DNA of 64,000 nucleotides, from assembly GCA_046330395.1 (NCBI GenBank), contig JAXLSS010000002.1, positions 1-64,000 on the forward strand, read 5' to 3'. Every line of letters begins with the position of its first letter. The first letter of the stretch is position 1. Below the pieces are notes generated by a model. That model was given only the letters and a program-made list of their open reading frames with translations, did no database searches and was not told the DNA's origin. Of the stretch, positions 1-7,617 are shown piece by piece. A program made the translations under genes and the position numbers. The DNA is from Ga0077560 sp046330395. Its GTDB lineage: Bacteria > Actinomycetota > Thermoleophilia > Miltoncostaeales > Miltoncostaeaceae.

Positions 1-1
1 G

Positions 2-604
2 CTGGCGGGCACGGTGGAGACGGCCGTGAACGCCCTGTGGGACGCCGCGCCCCTGCTGGGCGACCGCGTCACGGTGGTGGGGGCGGGGATGGTGGGCTGC
101 TGCGTGGCGTGCCTGCTGCGCCTGTTCCCCGTGGACGTCACGCTGGTCGACCTCGACCCCGCCCGGGCATCGGTGGCCGCGGCGCTGGGGGTGCCGTTCG
201 CCGGCCCCGAGGAGGCCGCGGGCGACCGGGACCTGGTGGTGCACACCAGCGCCACCTCGGCCGGCCTGCAGCGTTCCCTGGAGCTGCTGGCGCCCGAGGG
301 GACGGTGCTGGAGATGAGCTGGTACGGCGACACCGAGGTGCGGGTGTCGCTGGGCGGCGCGTTCCACTCACAGCGCCTGGGCATCCGCGCCAGCCAGGTG
401 GGCACCGTGTCGCCCCGCCGGGCCGGCAGCCGCACCACGGCCGACCGGCTGGCCCTGGCCCTGGACCTCCTGCGCGACCCGGCGTTCGACGCGCTCATCA
501 CCGGGTCGTCGCCCTTCGAGGAGCTGCCCGAGGTGATGCCGCGCCTGGCCGCGGGGAGCCTTCCGGCGCTGTGTCACGTCATCACCTACAACGGGGCGGA
601 GTGA
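2..604 (+). CDS. Zinc-type (MDR) alcohol dehydrogenase, C-terminal part
   Basis: The reading frame is open from the first bases, so the N-terminal catalytic domain lies outside the window. What remains is the Rossmann-fold half of a medium-chain dehydrogenase: a nucleotide-binding turn VVGAGMVGCCVA near the start, an acidic residue after the second strand (LVDLD) and the usual tail that ends in a His-containing segment. It would oxidise or reduce a hydroxyl or carbonyl group with NAD(P). The stop is 2 bases before the next gene, a pterin-synthase-like protein, so it is probably the first visible member of the cluster up to 5.2 kb. Family is clear; substrate is unknown. Confidence 0.8.
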   Translation: MAGTVETAVNALWDAAPLLGDRVTVVGAGMVGCCVACLLRLFPVDVTLVDLDPARASVAAALGVPFAGPEEAAGDRDLVVHTSATSAGLQRSLELLAPEGTVLEMSWYGDTEVRVSLGGAFHSQRLGIRASQVGTVSPRRAGSRTTADRLALALDLLRDPAFDALITGSSPFEELPEVMPRLAAGSLPALCHVITYNGAE

Positions 605-606
605 GC

Positions 607-1005
607 ATGTTCAGCGTGACGGTGCGGGACCACATGATGATCGCCCACAGTTTCCGGGGCGAGGTGTTCGGACCCGCGCAGCGCCTTCACGGGGCCACGT
701 TCGTGGTGGACGCCACGTTCCGCCGCGCCGACCTGGACGCGGACGGGATCGTGGTGGACATCGGCCTGGCCACGCAGGAGCTGCGGGCGGTCACCGCCGA
801 GCTCAACTACCGCAACCTGGACGACGAGCCGGCCTTCGCGGGCGTCAACACCACCACCGAGGTGCTGGCCCGCACCATCGCCGACCGGCTGGCCGAGCGC
901 GTGCACGCCGGGGCCCTGGGCGAGGGCGCCCGCGCGCTGGAGGGGATCGCGGTGACCCTGCACGAGTCGCACATCGCATGGGCCGGCTACGAACGGTCGC
1001 TGTGA
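607..1005 (+). CDS. 6-pyruvoyl-tetrahydropterin synthase / QueD-like protein (atypical active site)
   Basis: This 132-aa protein has the PTPS/QueD fold signature: an early IAHSF, then RLHGATFVVDATF, then NTTTEVLA (matching the family's PTAEN segment) and a C-terminal HESH. Canonical QueD and PTPS use a catalytic Cys four residues before the HGH pair and three zinc histidines. Here the Cys position is Ala (PAQRLHG) and HGH has become HGA, so the catalytic Cys and one zinc ligand are missing. It is therefore unlikely to do the standard reaction on dihydroneopterin triphosphate. The genes upstream and downstream are separated by 2 bases and by a GTGA overlap, which implies one operon with the dehydrogenase, glycosyltransferase and GTP cyclohydrolase II. 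Confidence 0.82.
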   Translation: MFSVTVRDHMMIAHSFRGEVFGPAQRLHGATFVVDATFRRADLDADGIVVDIGLATQELRAVTAELNYRNLDDEPAFAGVNTTTEVLARTIADRLAERVHAGALGEGARALEGIAVTLHESHIAWAGYERSL

Positions 1006-2066
1006 GGACGGTGCACGTGGTGGTGCCGGAGGGCATCGACGACCCCACCCGGCCCAGCGGCGGCAACGTCTACGACCGCCGCGTGTGCCGGGGGTTGGCC
1101 GGCCTGGGCTGGTCGGTGCACGAGCACGCGGTGCCGGGCGGGTGGCCGCACCCCGACGCCGCCGCCCACGCGGCGCTGGGGGACGCCCTGGCGGGCATCC
1201 CGGAGGATGCCGTGGTGCTGGTGGACGGCATCATCGCCTCGACGGCCCCGGAGCACCTCACGGCCCACGCCCACCGCGTGCGCCCCGTGGTGCTGATGCA
1301 CATGCCGCTGGGCGACGGCGGCGAGGGGACGGCCCCGGACGCGGCGCGGCGTGAGGCCGCCACCCTTGCGGCCGCGGCGGCCGTGATCACCACCAGCGCC
1401 TTCACCCGCCGCCGGCTGCTGGACCGCTACGGCCTGCCCGCCCACCGGGTGCACGTGGCGCGCCCCGGTACCGACGCCGCCCCGCTGGCCCGGGGCAGCA
1501 CCGGCGGCGGCGTGTTGCTGTGCGTGGCCGCGGTGACCCGCGGCAAGGGCCACGACGTGCTGCTGGAGGCCCTGGCCACGGTGGCCGACCTGCCCTGGAC
1601 CTGCGTGTGCGCGGGCAGCCTGGGGCGGGATCCGCAGTTCGTGGCGCACCTGCGGGCGCGGGGTTGCGAGCTGGGCCTGGACCACCGCGTGGACTTCGCG
1701 GGACCCCACACCGGGCGCGAGCTGCGGCGGCGGTACGCGGCGGCCGATCTGGTGGTGCTGGCATCGCGTGCGGAGACGTTCGGCATGGTCCTCACCGAGG
1801 CCCTGGCGCACGGCGTGCCCGTGCTGGCCACGCGCGTGGGCGGGGTCACCGAGGCCGTCGGGCACGGCGCGGACGGCACCGTGCCCGGGCTGCTGGTGCC
1901 CCCCGGGGATCCCGCCGCGCTGGGCGCGGCCCTGCGACGGTGGCTGTGCGACGCCTCGCTGCGGGGGCGGCTGCGCCGGGCCGCCCGCCAGCGCCGGGCC
2001 TCGCTGGCCGGGTGGCCGGCCACGGTGTCGGTGCTGGACCACGTCCTCGGCGGGGTGTGCCGGTGA
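1002..2066 (+). CDS. GT4-family glycosyltransferase
   Basis: The GTG start at 1002 overlaps the previous stop in a GTGA junction. The 354-aa protein has the GT-B architecture: an N-terminal acceptor domain opening with a glycine-rich PSGGNVYDRR, and a C-terminal donor domain with the hinge sequence VAAVTRGKGHDVLLEAL and the E-x7-E motif ETFGMVLTEALAHGVP that binds the nucleotide sugar. There are no membrane segments. In this operon it probably adds a sugar to the pyrimidine or pterin product or to a lipid carrier. Donor and acceptor cannot be told from sequence. Confidence 0.88.
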   Translation: MRTVHVVVPEGIDDPTRPSGGNVYDRRVCRGLAGLGWSVHEHAVPGGWPHPDAAAHAALGDALAGIPEDAVVLVDGIIASTAPEHLTAHAHRVRPVVLMHMPLGDGGEGTAPDAARREAATLAAAAAVITTSAFTRRRLLDRYGLPAHRVHVARPGTDAAPLARGSTGGGVLLCVAAVTRGKGHDVLLEALATVADLPWTCVCAGSLGRDPQFVAHLRARGCELGLDHRVDFAGPHTGRELRRRYAAADLVVLASRAETFGMVLTEALAHGVPVLATRVGGVTEAVGHGADGTVPGLLVPPGDPAALGAALRRWLCDASLRGRLRRAARQRRASLAGWPATVSVLDHVLGGVCR

Positions 2067-2896
2067 ACGCCGAGCTCATCCGGGTGAGCCCCGACTGGCT
2101 GGAGCTGCGCGAGCCCGCCGACGCCGCCGCCCGCGCGGCCGACTTGGTGCCGCACCTGGAGGCGTGGCGCGGGGCGCCGGGCCCGTGGGTGGTCCACGAC
2201 CTGGCCTGCGGGTCCGGGTCGATGGGGCGCTGGCTGGCCCCCCGACTGTCCGGCCCGCAGCACTGGGTGCTGCACGACCGGGACCCCGACCTGCTGGAGC
2301 TGGCCGCCGCGCACCCGCCGGAGGGCGCCGGCATCACGACCGAGGTGCGGCGCGCCGACATCACCCGGTTGCGGCCCGAGGCCCTGGCCGGTGCGTCGCT
2401 GATCACCGCATCCGCCCTGCTGGACCTGCTCACCGCCGAGGAGCTCGGCGGCCTCATCGAGGCCCTGCACCGGGTGGGCTGCCCGGTGCTGTTGACCCTC
2501 TCGGTGACCGGCCGGGTGGAGCTGACCCCGTCGGAGCCGCTGGACACGGTGCTGGCGGCCGCGTTCAACGCGCATCAGCGGCGAAGGACCGCGGGCGGCC
2601 GGCTTCTGGGGCCGGCCGCCGCGGCCGCCGCCGCCACCGGGTTCCGGCGCCTGGGCGCCAGGGTGGTGGTGCGGCCCAGTCCCTGGCGGCTGGGGGCCGG
2701 TGACGCCGCGCTGGTGGCCGAATGGCTGGCCGGCTGGGTGGGTGCCGCCCGCGAGCAGCGCCCCGGCCTGGCCCGTGACGCCGAGGGGTATGCGCGCCGG
2801 CGGCTGGGTCAGGCGCTGTCGGGCTCGCTGGGCGTGTGCGTGCACCACGCCGACCTGCTGGTGCTGCCCCGGATCCGGCGGGGTGACGCGCCATGA
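2063..2896 (+). CDS. SAM-dependent class I methyltransferase
   Basis: The gene starts at GTG 2063 in a GTGA overlap with the glycosyltransferase stop, giving 277 aa. SAM-binding motif I is VHDLACGSGSMGRWLAP (residues about 45-60), followed by an acidic loop HDRDPDLLELA. The C-terminal third carries extra sequence ending HHADLLVLPRIRR. It probably methylates an intermediate of the cluster on O, N or C. Its end overlaps the next gene by ATGA, so translation of glycosyltransferase, methyltransferase and membrane protein is coupled. The exact substrate is unknown. Confidence 0.85.
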   Translation: MNAELIRVSPDWLELREPADAAARAADLVPHLEAWRGAPGPWVVHDLACGSGSMGRWLAPRLSGPQHWVLHDRDPDLLELAAAHPPEGAGITTEVRRADITRLRPEALAGASLITASALLDLLTAEELGGLIEALHRVGCPVLLTLSVTGRVELTPSEPLDTVLAAAFNAHQRRRTAGGRLLGPAAAAAAATGFRRLGARVVVRPSPWRLGAGDAALVAEWLAGWVGAAREQRPGLARDAEGYARRRLGQALSGSLGVCVHHADLLVLPRIRRGDAP

Positions 2897-3858
2897 GGGG
2901 CGGTGCGATGTGGCGCTGGGCGCGGCTGGCCGCCGCCGCCGGGATCCTGGCGGTGCTGGTGTGGCGGCTGGGGACGGGGCCCTTCCGCGACGGCGTGCGC
3001 GCGGTGGACGGGTGGTCGCTGGTGGCCGCCACGGCGCTGGCGGTGCCGGCCACGGTGTGCTGCGCCTGGAGGTGGCGGGTGGTGGCCCGCGGCCTGGGCG
3101 TGGACCTGCCGCTGCGCACGGCGGTGGCCGCCTGCTACCGGTCGGTGTTCCTCAACGTGGCGCTTCCCGGCGGCATCGTGGGCGACGTGCACCGCGGGTT
3201 CCGTCACGGCCGGCACTCGGGCGACGTGGGTCGCGGGCTGCGGTCGGTGGTGTGGGAGCGCGGCGCCGGGCAGCTGGTGCAGGTGGTCCTGACGGTGGCC
3301 GTGCTGCTGGTGGCGCCGTCACCGGTGCGGGGTGCCATGCCGGTGGTGGCGGTCGTGCTGCTCGCCGGAACGGGGGCATTGCTGCTGGCGGCACGGGCCG
3401 TGCCGCGTGACGGGCGGTCCCGACCGGCCCGCGCCCTGGCGGTGGCCCGGACCGACGTGCGCCTCGGCCTCCTGGCCGGTGGGGCGTGGGTGGGCGTGGC
3501 GGTGACATCCGCGGTGGTGGTGGCGTGCCACACGGCCACGTTCATGCTGGCCGCCCGCACCGCGGGCACGCCGGCACCGGCGGTCACCACGCTGCCCCTG
3601 GCCCTGCTGGTGATGGCCGCCATGGCGCTGCCCAACGTGGGCGGCTGGGGGCCGCGGGAGGGGGTGGCGGCCTGGGCGTTCGGGGCCGCGGGCCTGGGCG
3701 CCGACCGCGGGCTGGCCACGGCCGTGGCCTTCGGGGTGATGGTGTTCGTGGCCGCCCTCCCGGGGGCGGTGGTGCTGGCGGTCGAGTGGATGGGCGGCAC
3801 CCCGGCGGGCGGCCTCGCGCCGGCGTCCGTGGCCCCGGACGGGGTGGCCGATGCCTGA
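2893..3858 (+). CDS. UPF0104 / LPG-synthase-type transmembrane protein (flippase-like)
   Basis: A 321-aa polytopic membrane protein with about seven to eight hydrophobic segments. The family pattern is visible: a first helix after the basic start, then CCAWRWRVVARGLG, the conserved cytoplasmic stretch with LPGGIVGDVHRGFRHGR, and a late helix pair around PNVGGWGPREGVAAWAF. Related domains make up the membrane part of lysylphosphatidylglycerol synthase (MprF) and act as lipid flippases. Its place inside a sugar- and methyl-transferase operon suggests it moves the cluster's lipid-linked product across the membrane, which is inference. ATGA overlap upstream and an 8-base overlap with the next gene. 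Confidence 0.82.
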   Translation: MRGGAMWRWARLAAAAGILAVLVWRLGTGPFRDGVRAVDGWSLVAATALAVPATVCCAWRWRVVARGLGVDLPLRTAVAACYRSVFLNVALPGGIVGDVHRGFRHGRHSGDVGRGLRSVVWERGAGQLVQVVLTVAVLLVAPSPVRGAMPVVAVVLLAGTGALLLAARAVPRDGRSRPARALAVARTDVRLGLLAGGAWVGVAVTSAVVVACHTATFMLAARTAGTPAPAVTTLPLALLVMAAMALPNVGGWGPREGVAAWAFGAAGLGADRGLATAVAFGVMVFVAALPGAVVLAVEWMGGTPAGGLAPASVAPDGVADA

Positions 3859-4540
3859 GCGCCCCTACATCGTGCTGAGCTGCAGCACCTCCATCGACGG
3901 GTACATCGGCAACGGTCGTCCACGGCTGCCGCTGTCCAACGACGCGGACTTCGACCGGGTGGATGCGGTGCGCGCATCCTGCGACGCCATCCTGGTGGGC
4001 GCGGCGACGGTGCGCACCGACAACCCCCGGTTGCTGGTGCGCTCGCGGGCCCGCCGTGATGAGCGCGCGGCACGCGGCCTGCCGCGGTCGCCGGTGAAGG
4101 TCACGGTGAGCGACCGGGTGGACCTGGACCCCTGCGCCGACTTCTTCACCACCGGCGACGTCGAGAAGCTGGTGTACTGCACCAGCCCGCAGGTGGCACG
4201 CGCGCGGGCCCGCCTTGGACCGGTGGCCACCGTGGTGGACGGTGGCGAACCCGTGCGCATGCGCACCATCAGCGAGGACCTGGCGGCCCGGGGCGTGCGG
4301 CGACTGATGGTGGAGGGCGGAGGCACCGTGCACACGCAGTTCCTCACGGAGAACCTGGTGGACGAGCTGCAGCTGGTGGTGGCGCCCGTGTTCGTGGGCG
4401 ATTCGCGGGCGCCGCGCTTCGTGCGCGACGGGTGCTTCCCCTTCAACCCCGACCGCCGCGCCACGCTGGCCGAGACGCGCCAGATCGGCGACGTGGTGAT
4501 GCTGCGCTACGCGCTGTCGTCCCGGTTCGAGGGCGACTGA
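3851..4540 (+). CDS. RibD C-terminal-type pyrimidine reductase
   Basis: A 229-aa stand-alone reductase domain of the RibD/dihydrofolate-reductase-like family: VLSCSTSIDGYIGN at the N terminus, DAILVGAATVRTDNPRL, and the C-terminal MVEGGGTVHTQFL nucleotide-binding loop. There is no deaminase domain, so it resembles the archaeal/fungal reductase that reduces the ribosyl side chain of 2,5-diamino-6-ribosylamino-pyrimidinone 5'-phosphate before deamination. That compound is the product of GTP cyclohydrolase II, encoded immediately downstream with a TGATG overlap. The pair strongly suggests two consecutive steps from GTP. Confidence 0.85.
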   Translation: MPERPYIVLSCSTSIDGYIGNGRPRLPLSNDADFDRVDAVRASCDAILVGAATVRTDNPRLLVRSRARRDERAARGLPRSPVKVTVSDRVDLDPCADFFTTGDVEKLVYCTSPQVARARARLGPVATVVDGGEPVRMRTISEDLAARGVRRLMVEGGGTVHTQFLTENLVDELQLVVAPVFVGDSRAPRFVRDGCFPFNPDRRATLAETRQIGDVVMLRYALSSRFEGD

Positions 4541-5208
4541 TGAGCATGCTGCCCGGCCGGCGCCCCGCGGCCACCATCCGCACGCAGGTGTCGGTGCCCC
4601 TGCAGCTGCCCGACGGCTTCAGCACGCCTGCGCGCGTGGTCACCTTCAACGGGCTGGCCGACGGCCGGGAGCACCTGGCCATCGGGCTGGGCGACTGGTG
4701 TGAGGAGCGCTCCAACGGCGACCGCCCCAGCTCTCCGCCGCTGATCCGGCCGCACAGCGAGTGCCTCACCGGCGATGTGTTCGGCAGCCAGCGCTGCGAC
4801 TGCGGCCCCCAGCTGCGGGAGGCCGTGGAGCGCATCACCCAGGTCGGCGGGTTCCTGCTGTACCTGCGCCAGGAGGGCCGCGGCATCGGGCTGTACCGCA
4901 AGCTGGACGCGTACGCGCTGCAGGACACCGGGCTGGACACCTACGAGGCCAACCTGGCCCTGGGGCACGGGGCGGATGAGCGGGACTACCTGGTGGCCGC
5001 CCAGATGCTGCACGCCTTGGGGATACCGCGGGTGGCGCTCTTGAGCAACAACCCGGACAAGGCCCGGCAGCTGCGGCGCTACGGGGTGACGGTCACCCAG
5101 CGGGTGCCGACCGGCGTGCACCGTTCGCCGGCGAACGCCCGCTACCTGGCGACGAAGGCGCGCACGGGCGGGCACATGCTGGACCTGCCGCTCCCGTCCG
5201 AGGGGTGA
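4540..5208 (+). CDS. ribA: GTP cyclohydrolase II (stand-alone)
   Basis: Opens GTP to 2,5-diamino-6-ribosylamino-4(3H)-pyrimidinone 5'-phosphate, formate and pyrophosphate. The zinc site (HSECLTGD then QRCDCG), the phosphate-binding LRQEGRGIGLY and the C-terminal LLSNNPDK are all present. The Tyr of the FLLYLRQEGR segment, which controls opening versus simple deformylation in this family, is kept, so ordinary GCH II chemistry is expected. It is not fused to a DHBP synthase. The ATG at 4540 overlaps the reductase stop. A dedicated ribA copy inside a tailoring cluster recalls toxoflavin-type pathways. Its last 116 bases overlap the convergent gene on the other strand. Confidence 0.93.
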   Translation: MSMLPGRRPAATIRTQVSVPLQLPDGFSTPARVVTFNGLADGREHLAIGLGDWCEERSNGDRPSSPPLIRPHSECLTGDVFGSQRCDCGPQLREAVERITQVGGFLLYLRQEGRGIGLYRKLDAYALQDTGLDTYEANLALGHGADERDYLVAAQMLHALGIPRVALLSNNPDKARQLRRYGVTVTQRVPTGVHRSPANARYLATKARTGGHMLDLPLPSEG

Positions 5209-7588
5209 TCCGGCGTGCCGGCGCCGGGCCGAAGGCCCGCAGGAAGCGGTCGCGGAAGGCGTCCATGGGCCACACCGGGGCGGTGGGGTCGGGCCGGGTG
5301 CCCGCCCGCCACCTCCAGCCGCGGATGCGCGCCAGCACCGCCGGGTCATGCGCGATGACCGAGATGGGCACGTCGTGGGTGGAGGGGTTCTCGCCGGTCA
5401 CCACCGCGTTGGGCTGATGGTCGCCCAGCACCACCAGCACCAGGTTGGGGTCGTGCGCCCGCCGGACGAACGAGAACAGCGTCCGCAGCGAGTACTCGAT
5501 GGAGTGGCCGTAGTCGCGCTGCACGCCGGTGGCGTCCCCGAACCCGCCGGAGCTGCGCGTGGGCACGGAGGGCTGGTCGTTGAACACCGCGCCGTCACCC
5601 ACGCGGTTCCAGGGGACCAGACGGGGGATGCGGGTCCACGGCTCGTGGCTGGAGATCAGGTCGACCTCCGCGAAGATGTTGCGCCGCGGGCGCCGCGACA
5701 GCTCCAGCCGTTGCAGCGCCGTCAGCACGTACTGGTCGGGCATGGGCGCGAACGCGTAGCGGGGGCCGCGGTAGCCCACGTTGCGCCGGTCGTACACCGC
5801 GTCGAGGTGGTAGAAGGTGCTCCCCTCCGGCCAGGCGCGGTCGTTGGCCGGGTCGATGGCCAGGGTGCGCCACCCGGCCCGCTTGAAGGCCGTGGCCAGC
5901 GTGAGCCGGTTGCCGGTGACCAGCTGGTCGTAGCGCCGCTTGCTGTCCACCCACACGCCGGCCTGCACCGAGCCGTGCGCCAGCCAGCTGAAGCCGCCGA
6001 AGGTGGACGAGCGCAGGAACGCGCTGCGGGCCGAGAACCCCGCCGCGCGCAGCTGGGCGTCCCCTCGCGCCAGCACCGCGTCCACCCCCGGCGAGAACCA
6101 GGAGTCCTGCACCGCCACCCTGCCGTAGCTCTCCACGAACACCAGCAGCACGTCCTTGCCGCGCAGGCCGGTGAGCAGCCGGGCGGCCGGGGTGCTCCCG
6201 AACTCGTCCACCCGCAGCTCGCGGGCGAACTCGGCCCGCCCGGCCAGCCCGGATCGCACCGCGTGCACCTCGTCCACGGCCGCGTACGCCGCCCGGGTGG
6301 ACACCACCCGCGGCCCGGTGAACTCGGTGAGCAGGCAGACCGCGCCCAGCACGGCCAGCACGCGCAGCGCCGGGCCGCGGTGCCGGGCGGCCCGGCCGCT
6401 GAGGCGCACCAGCGACAGGGGTGTCAGCACCATCACGGCCGCGATCAGCAGGGCGCCCACGGCCACGGCCAGGTCGGCCTGCCACGAGCCCACCGACGCG
6501 CGCAGCGTCTGCATGCCGGCGCCGGCGTACGTCCAGTCGTCCACGGGGTTGAACGGCCGGTCGAAGAGCTCGTAGAAGCCCAGGTCCAGCAGCCGCACGA
6601 TCAGCAGCGCGCCCGCCGCCACGCCCGCCACGGCGGCCAGGATGCGGCGCGGCACCGTGGGCAGCGCCAGGGCCACGCCGACGGCCAGCAGGCCCTCCAC
6701 CGGCAGCCGCAGGAAGTGGTGCAGGTCGAAGTCGCCCACCCGGTTGGGAGCCACCAGCACGAACCACACCAGCCCCAGCGCGGTGAGGGTGACGGCCGCC
6801 CCCAGCGGCGGCGGAGCATGCATGTCGGCGGGCGTGTCGGTGATGCCGCGATGCCGCCACAACCACCACACGTCGCGCCCGAACGACTCGGCCAGCAGGG
6901 CCAGCGCCAGCGCCACCACCACGCGGGTGAGCGGGAGGGGCAGGACGTCCGCGACGGCCGCCGTCAGCACGATGCCCTGGGTGGCGGTCACCACCTTGCG
7001 CCAGTACCGGAACGGCAGCCGGGCCCGCATCCACGGCAGCACCCAGCCGGCCACCAGGAAGGCGTAGCGCATCATCCCGATGGCCAGCACCCAGGCGCCG
7101 GCCAGGTGGGCCACCCCCACGCTCAGCACCAGCATCAGGAACGCGTCGATCTCGCCGTCCAGCCGGCCTCCCAGGACCGACACCGAGTCGGTGCGCCGGG
7201 CCAGCCACCCGTCCACCAGGTCCAGCACCAGGGCGACGGCGGCGAGGGCCACCAGCACCACCACCGAGCCGCCGCGCGTCACCCGCTGGGCCACCAGGGC
7301 GGCCACACCCACCGCCAGGGCGGCCCGGGCCAGGGTCACCCAGGTGGCGGCGCTCAGGCGCTCGCAGCCGTCCCGCACGATCAGCCACGCCACCCCCGTG
7401 TTCACCGCCACCGCGCACGCGATGCCCACGGCCCATCCCGCGCCGGTGAGGCCCGTGGTGGCGGCCAGCGCCGCCAGCAGCACCATCTGCGCGACCATCC
7501 CGGCCACCGGACCGGACCACCTGGGTCGCGGTGCCGCACCCCCCGCGAACGCGCCCCTGGGCGACTCGCGTGCATCCCCGGTGGTCAT
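5093..7588 (-). CDS. CDP-alcohol phosphatidyltransferase / sulfatase fusion protein
   Basis: An 831-aa membrane protein. Residues about 20-250 hold a CDP-alcohol phosphotransferase domain with the full signature D-x2-DG-x2-AR-x8-G-x3-D-x3-D (DLVDGWLARR, then GGRLDGEID). After a second group of membrane helices (to about residue 430) comes a periplasmic sulfatase-like domain (LLVFVESYGRVAV, then LVVLGDHQPN). The family's phosphoglycerol-transferase members have the same helices-then-sulfatase layout. I chose the ATG at 7588 because a -10-like TACGGT lies 7 bases upstream. The C terminus runs 116 bases antisense into the ribA gene. It may build or hydrolyse a phospho-polyol head group for the cluster. 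Confidence 0.85.
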   Translation of the reverse strand: MTTGDARESPRGAFAGGAAPRPRWSGPVAGMVAQMVLLAALAATTGLTGAGWAVGIACAVAVNTGVAWLIVRDGCERLSAATWVTLARAALAVGVAALVAQRVTRGGSVVVLVALAAVALVLDLVDGWLARRTDSVSVLGGRLDGEIDAFLMLVLSVGVAHLAGAWVLAIGMMRYAFLVAGWVLPWMRARLPFRYWRKVVTATQGIVLTAAVADVLPLPLTRVVVALALALLAESFGRDVWWLWRHRGITDTPADMHAPPPLGAAVTLTALGLVWFVLVAPNRVGDFDLHHFLRLPVEGLLAVGVALALPTVPRRILAAVAGVAAGALLIVRLLDLGFYELFDRPFNPVDDWTYAGAGMQTLRASVGSWQADLAVAVGALLIAAVMVLTPLSLVRLSGRAARHRGPALRVLAVLGAVCLLTEFTGPRVVSTRAAYAAVDEVHAVRSGLAGRAEFARELRVDEFGSTPAARLLTGLRGKDVLLVFVESYGRVAVQDSWFSPGVDAVLARGDAQLRAAGFSARSAFLRSSTFGGFSWLAHGSVQAGVWVDSKRRYDQLVTGNRLTLATAFKRAGWRTLAIDPANDRAWPEGSTFYHLDAVYDRRNVGYRGPRYAFAPMPDQYVLTALQRLELSRRPRRNIFAEVDLISSHEPWTRIPRLVPWNRVGDGAVFNDQPSVPTRSSGGFGDATGVQRDYGHSIEYSLRTLFSFVRRAHDPNLVLVVLGDHQPNAVVTGENPSTHDVPISVIAHDPAVLARIRGWRWRAGTRPDPTAPVWPMDAFRDRFLRAFGPAPARRITPRTGAAGPACARPCAPSSPGSGRSPANGARRSAPAG

Positions 7589-7595
7589 GGGGTCC

Positions 7596-7601
7596 ACCGT
7601 A
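7596..7601 (-). promoter_or_regulatory. -10 box TACGGT, probable leaderless start
   Basis: TACGGT on the minus strand lies 7 bases before the ATG at 7588, so the transcript would begin at or next to the start codon. No clear -35 is seen. Confidence 0.4.
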
Positions 7602-7617
7602 ACCGGGCGGACGGTGC

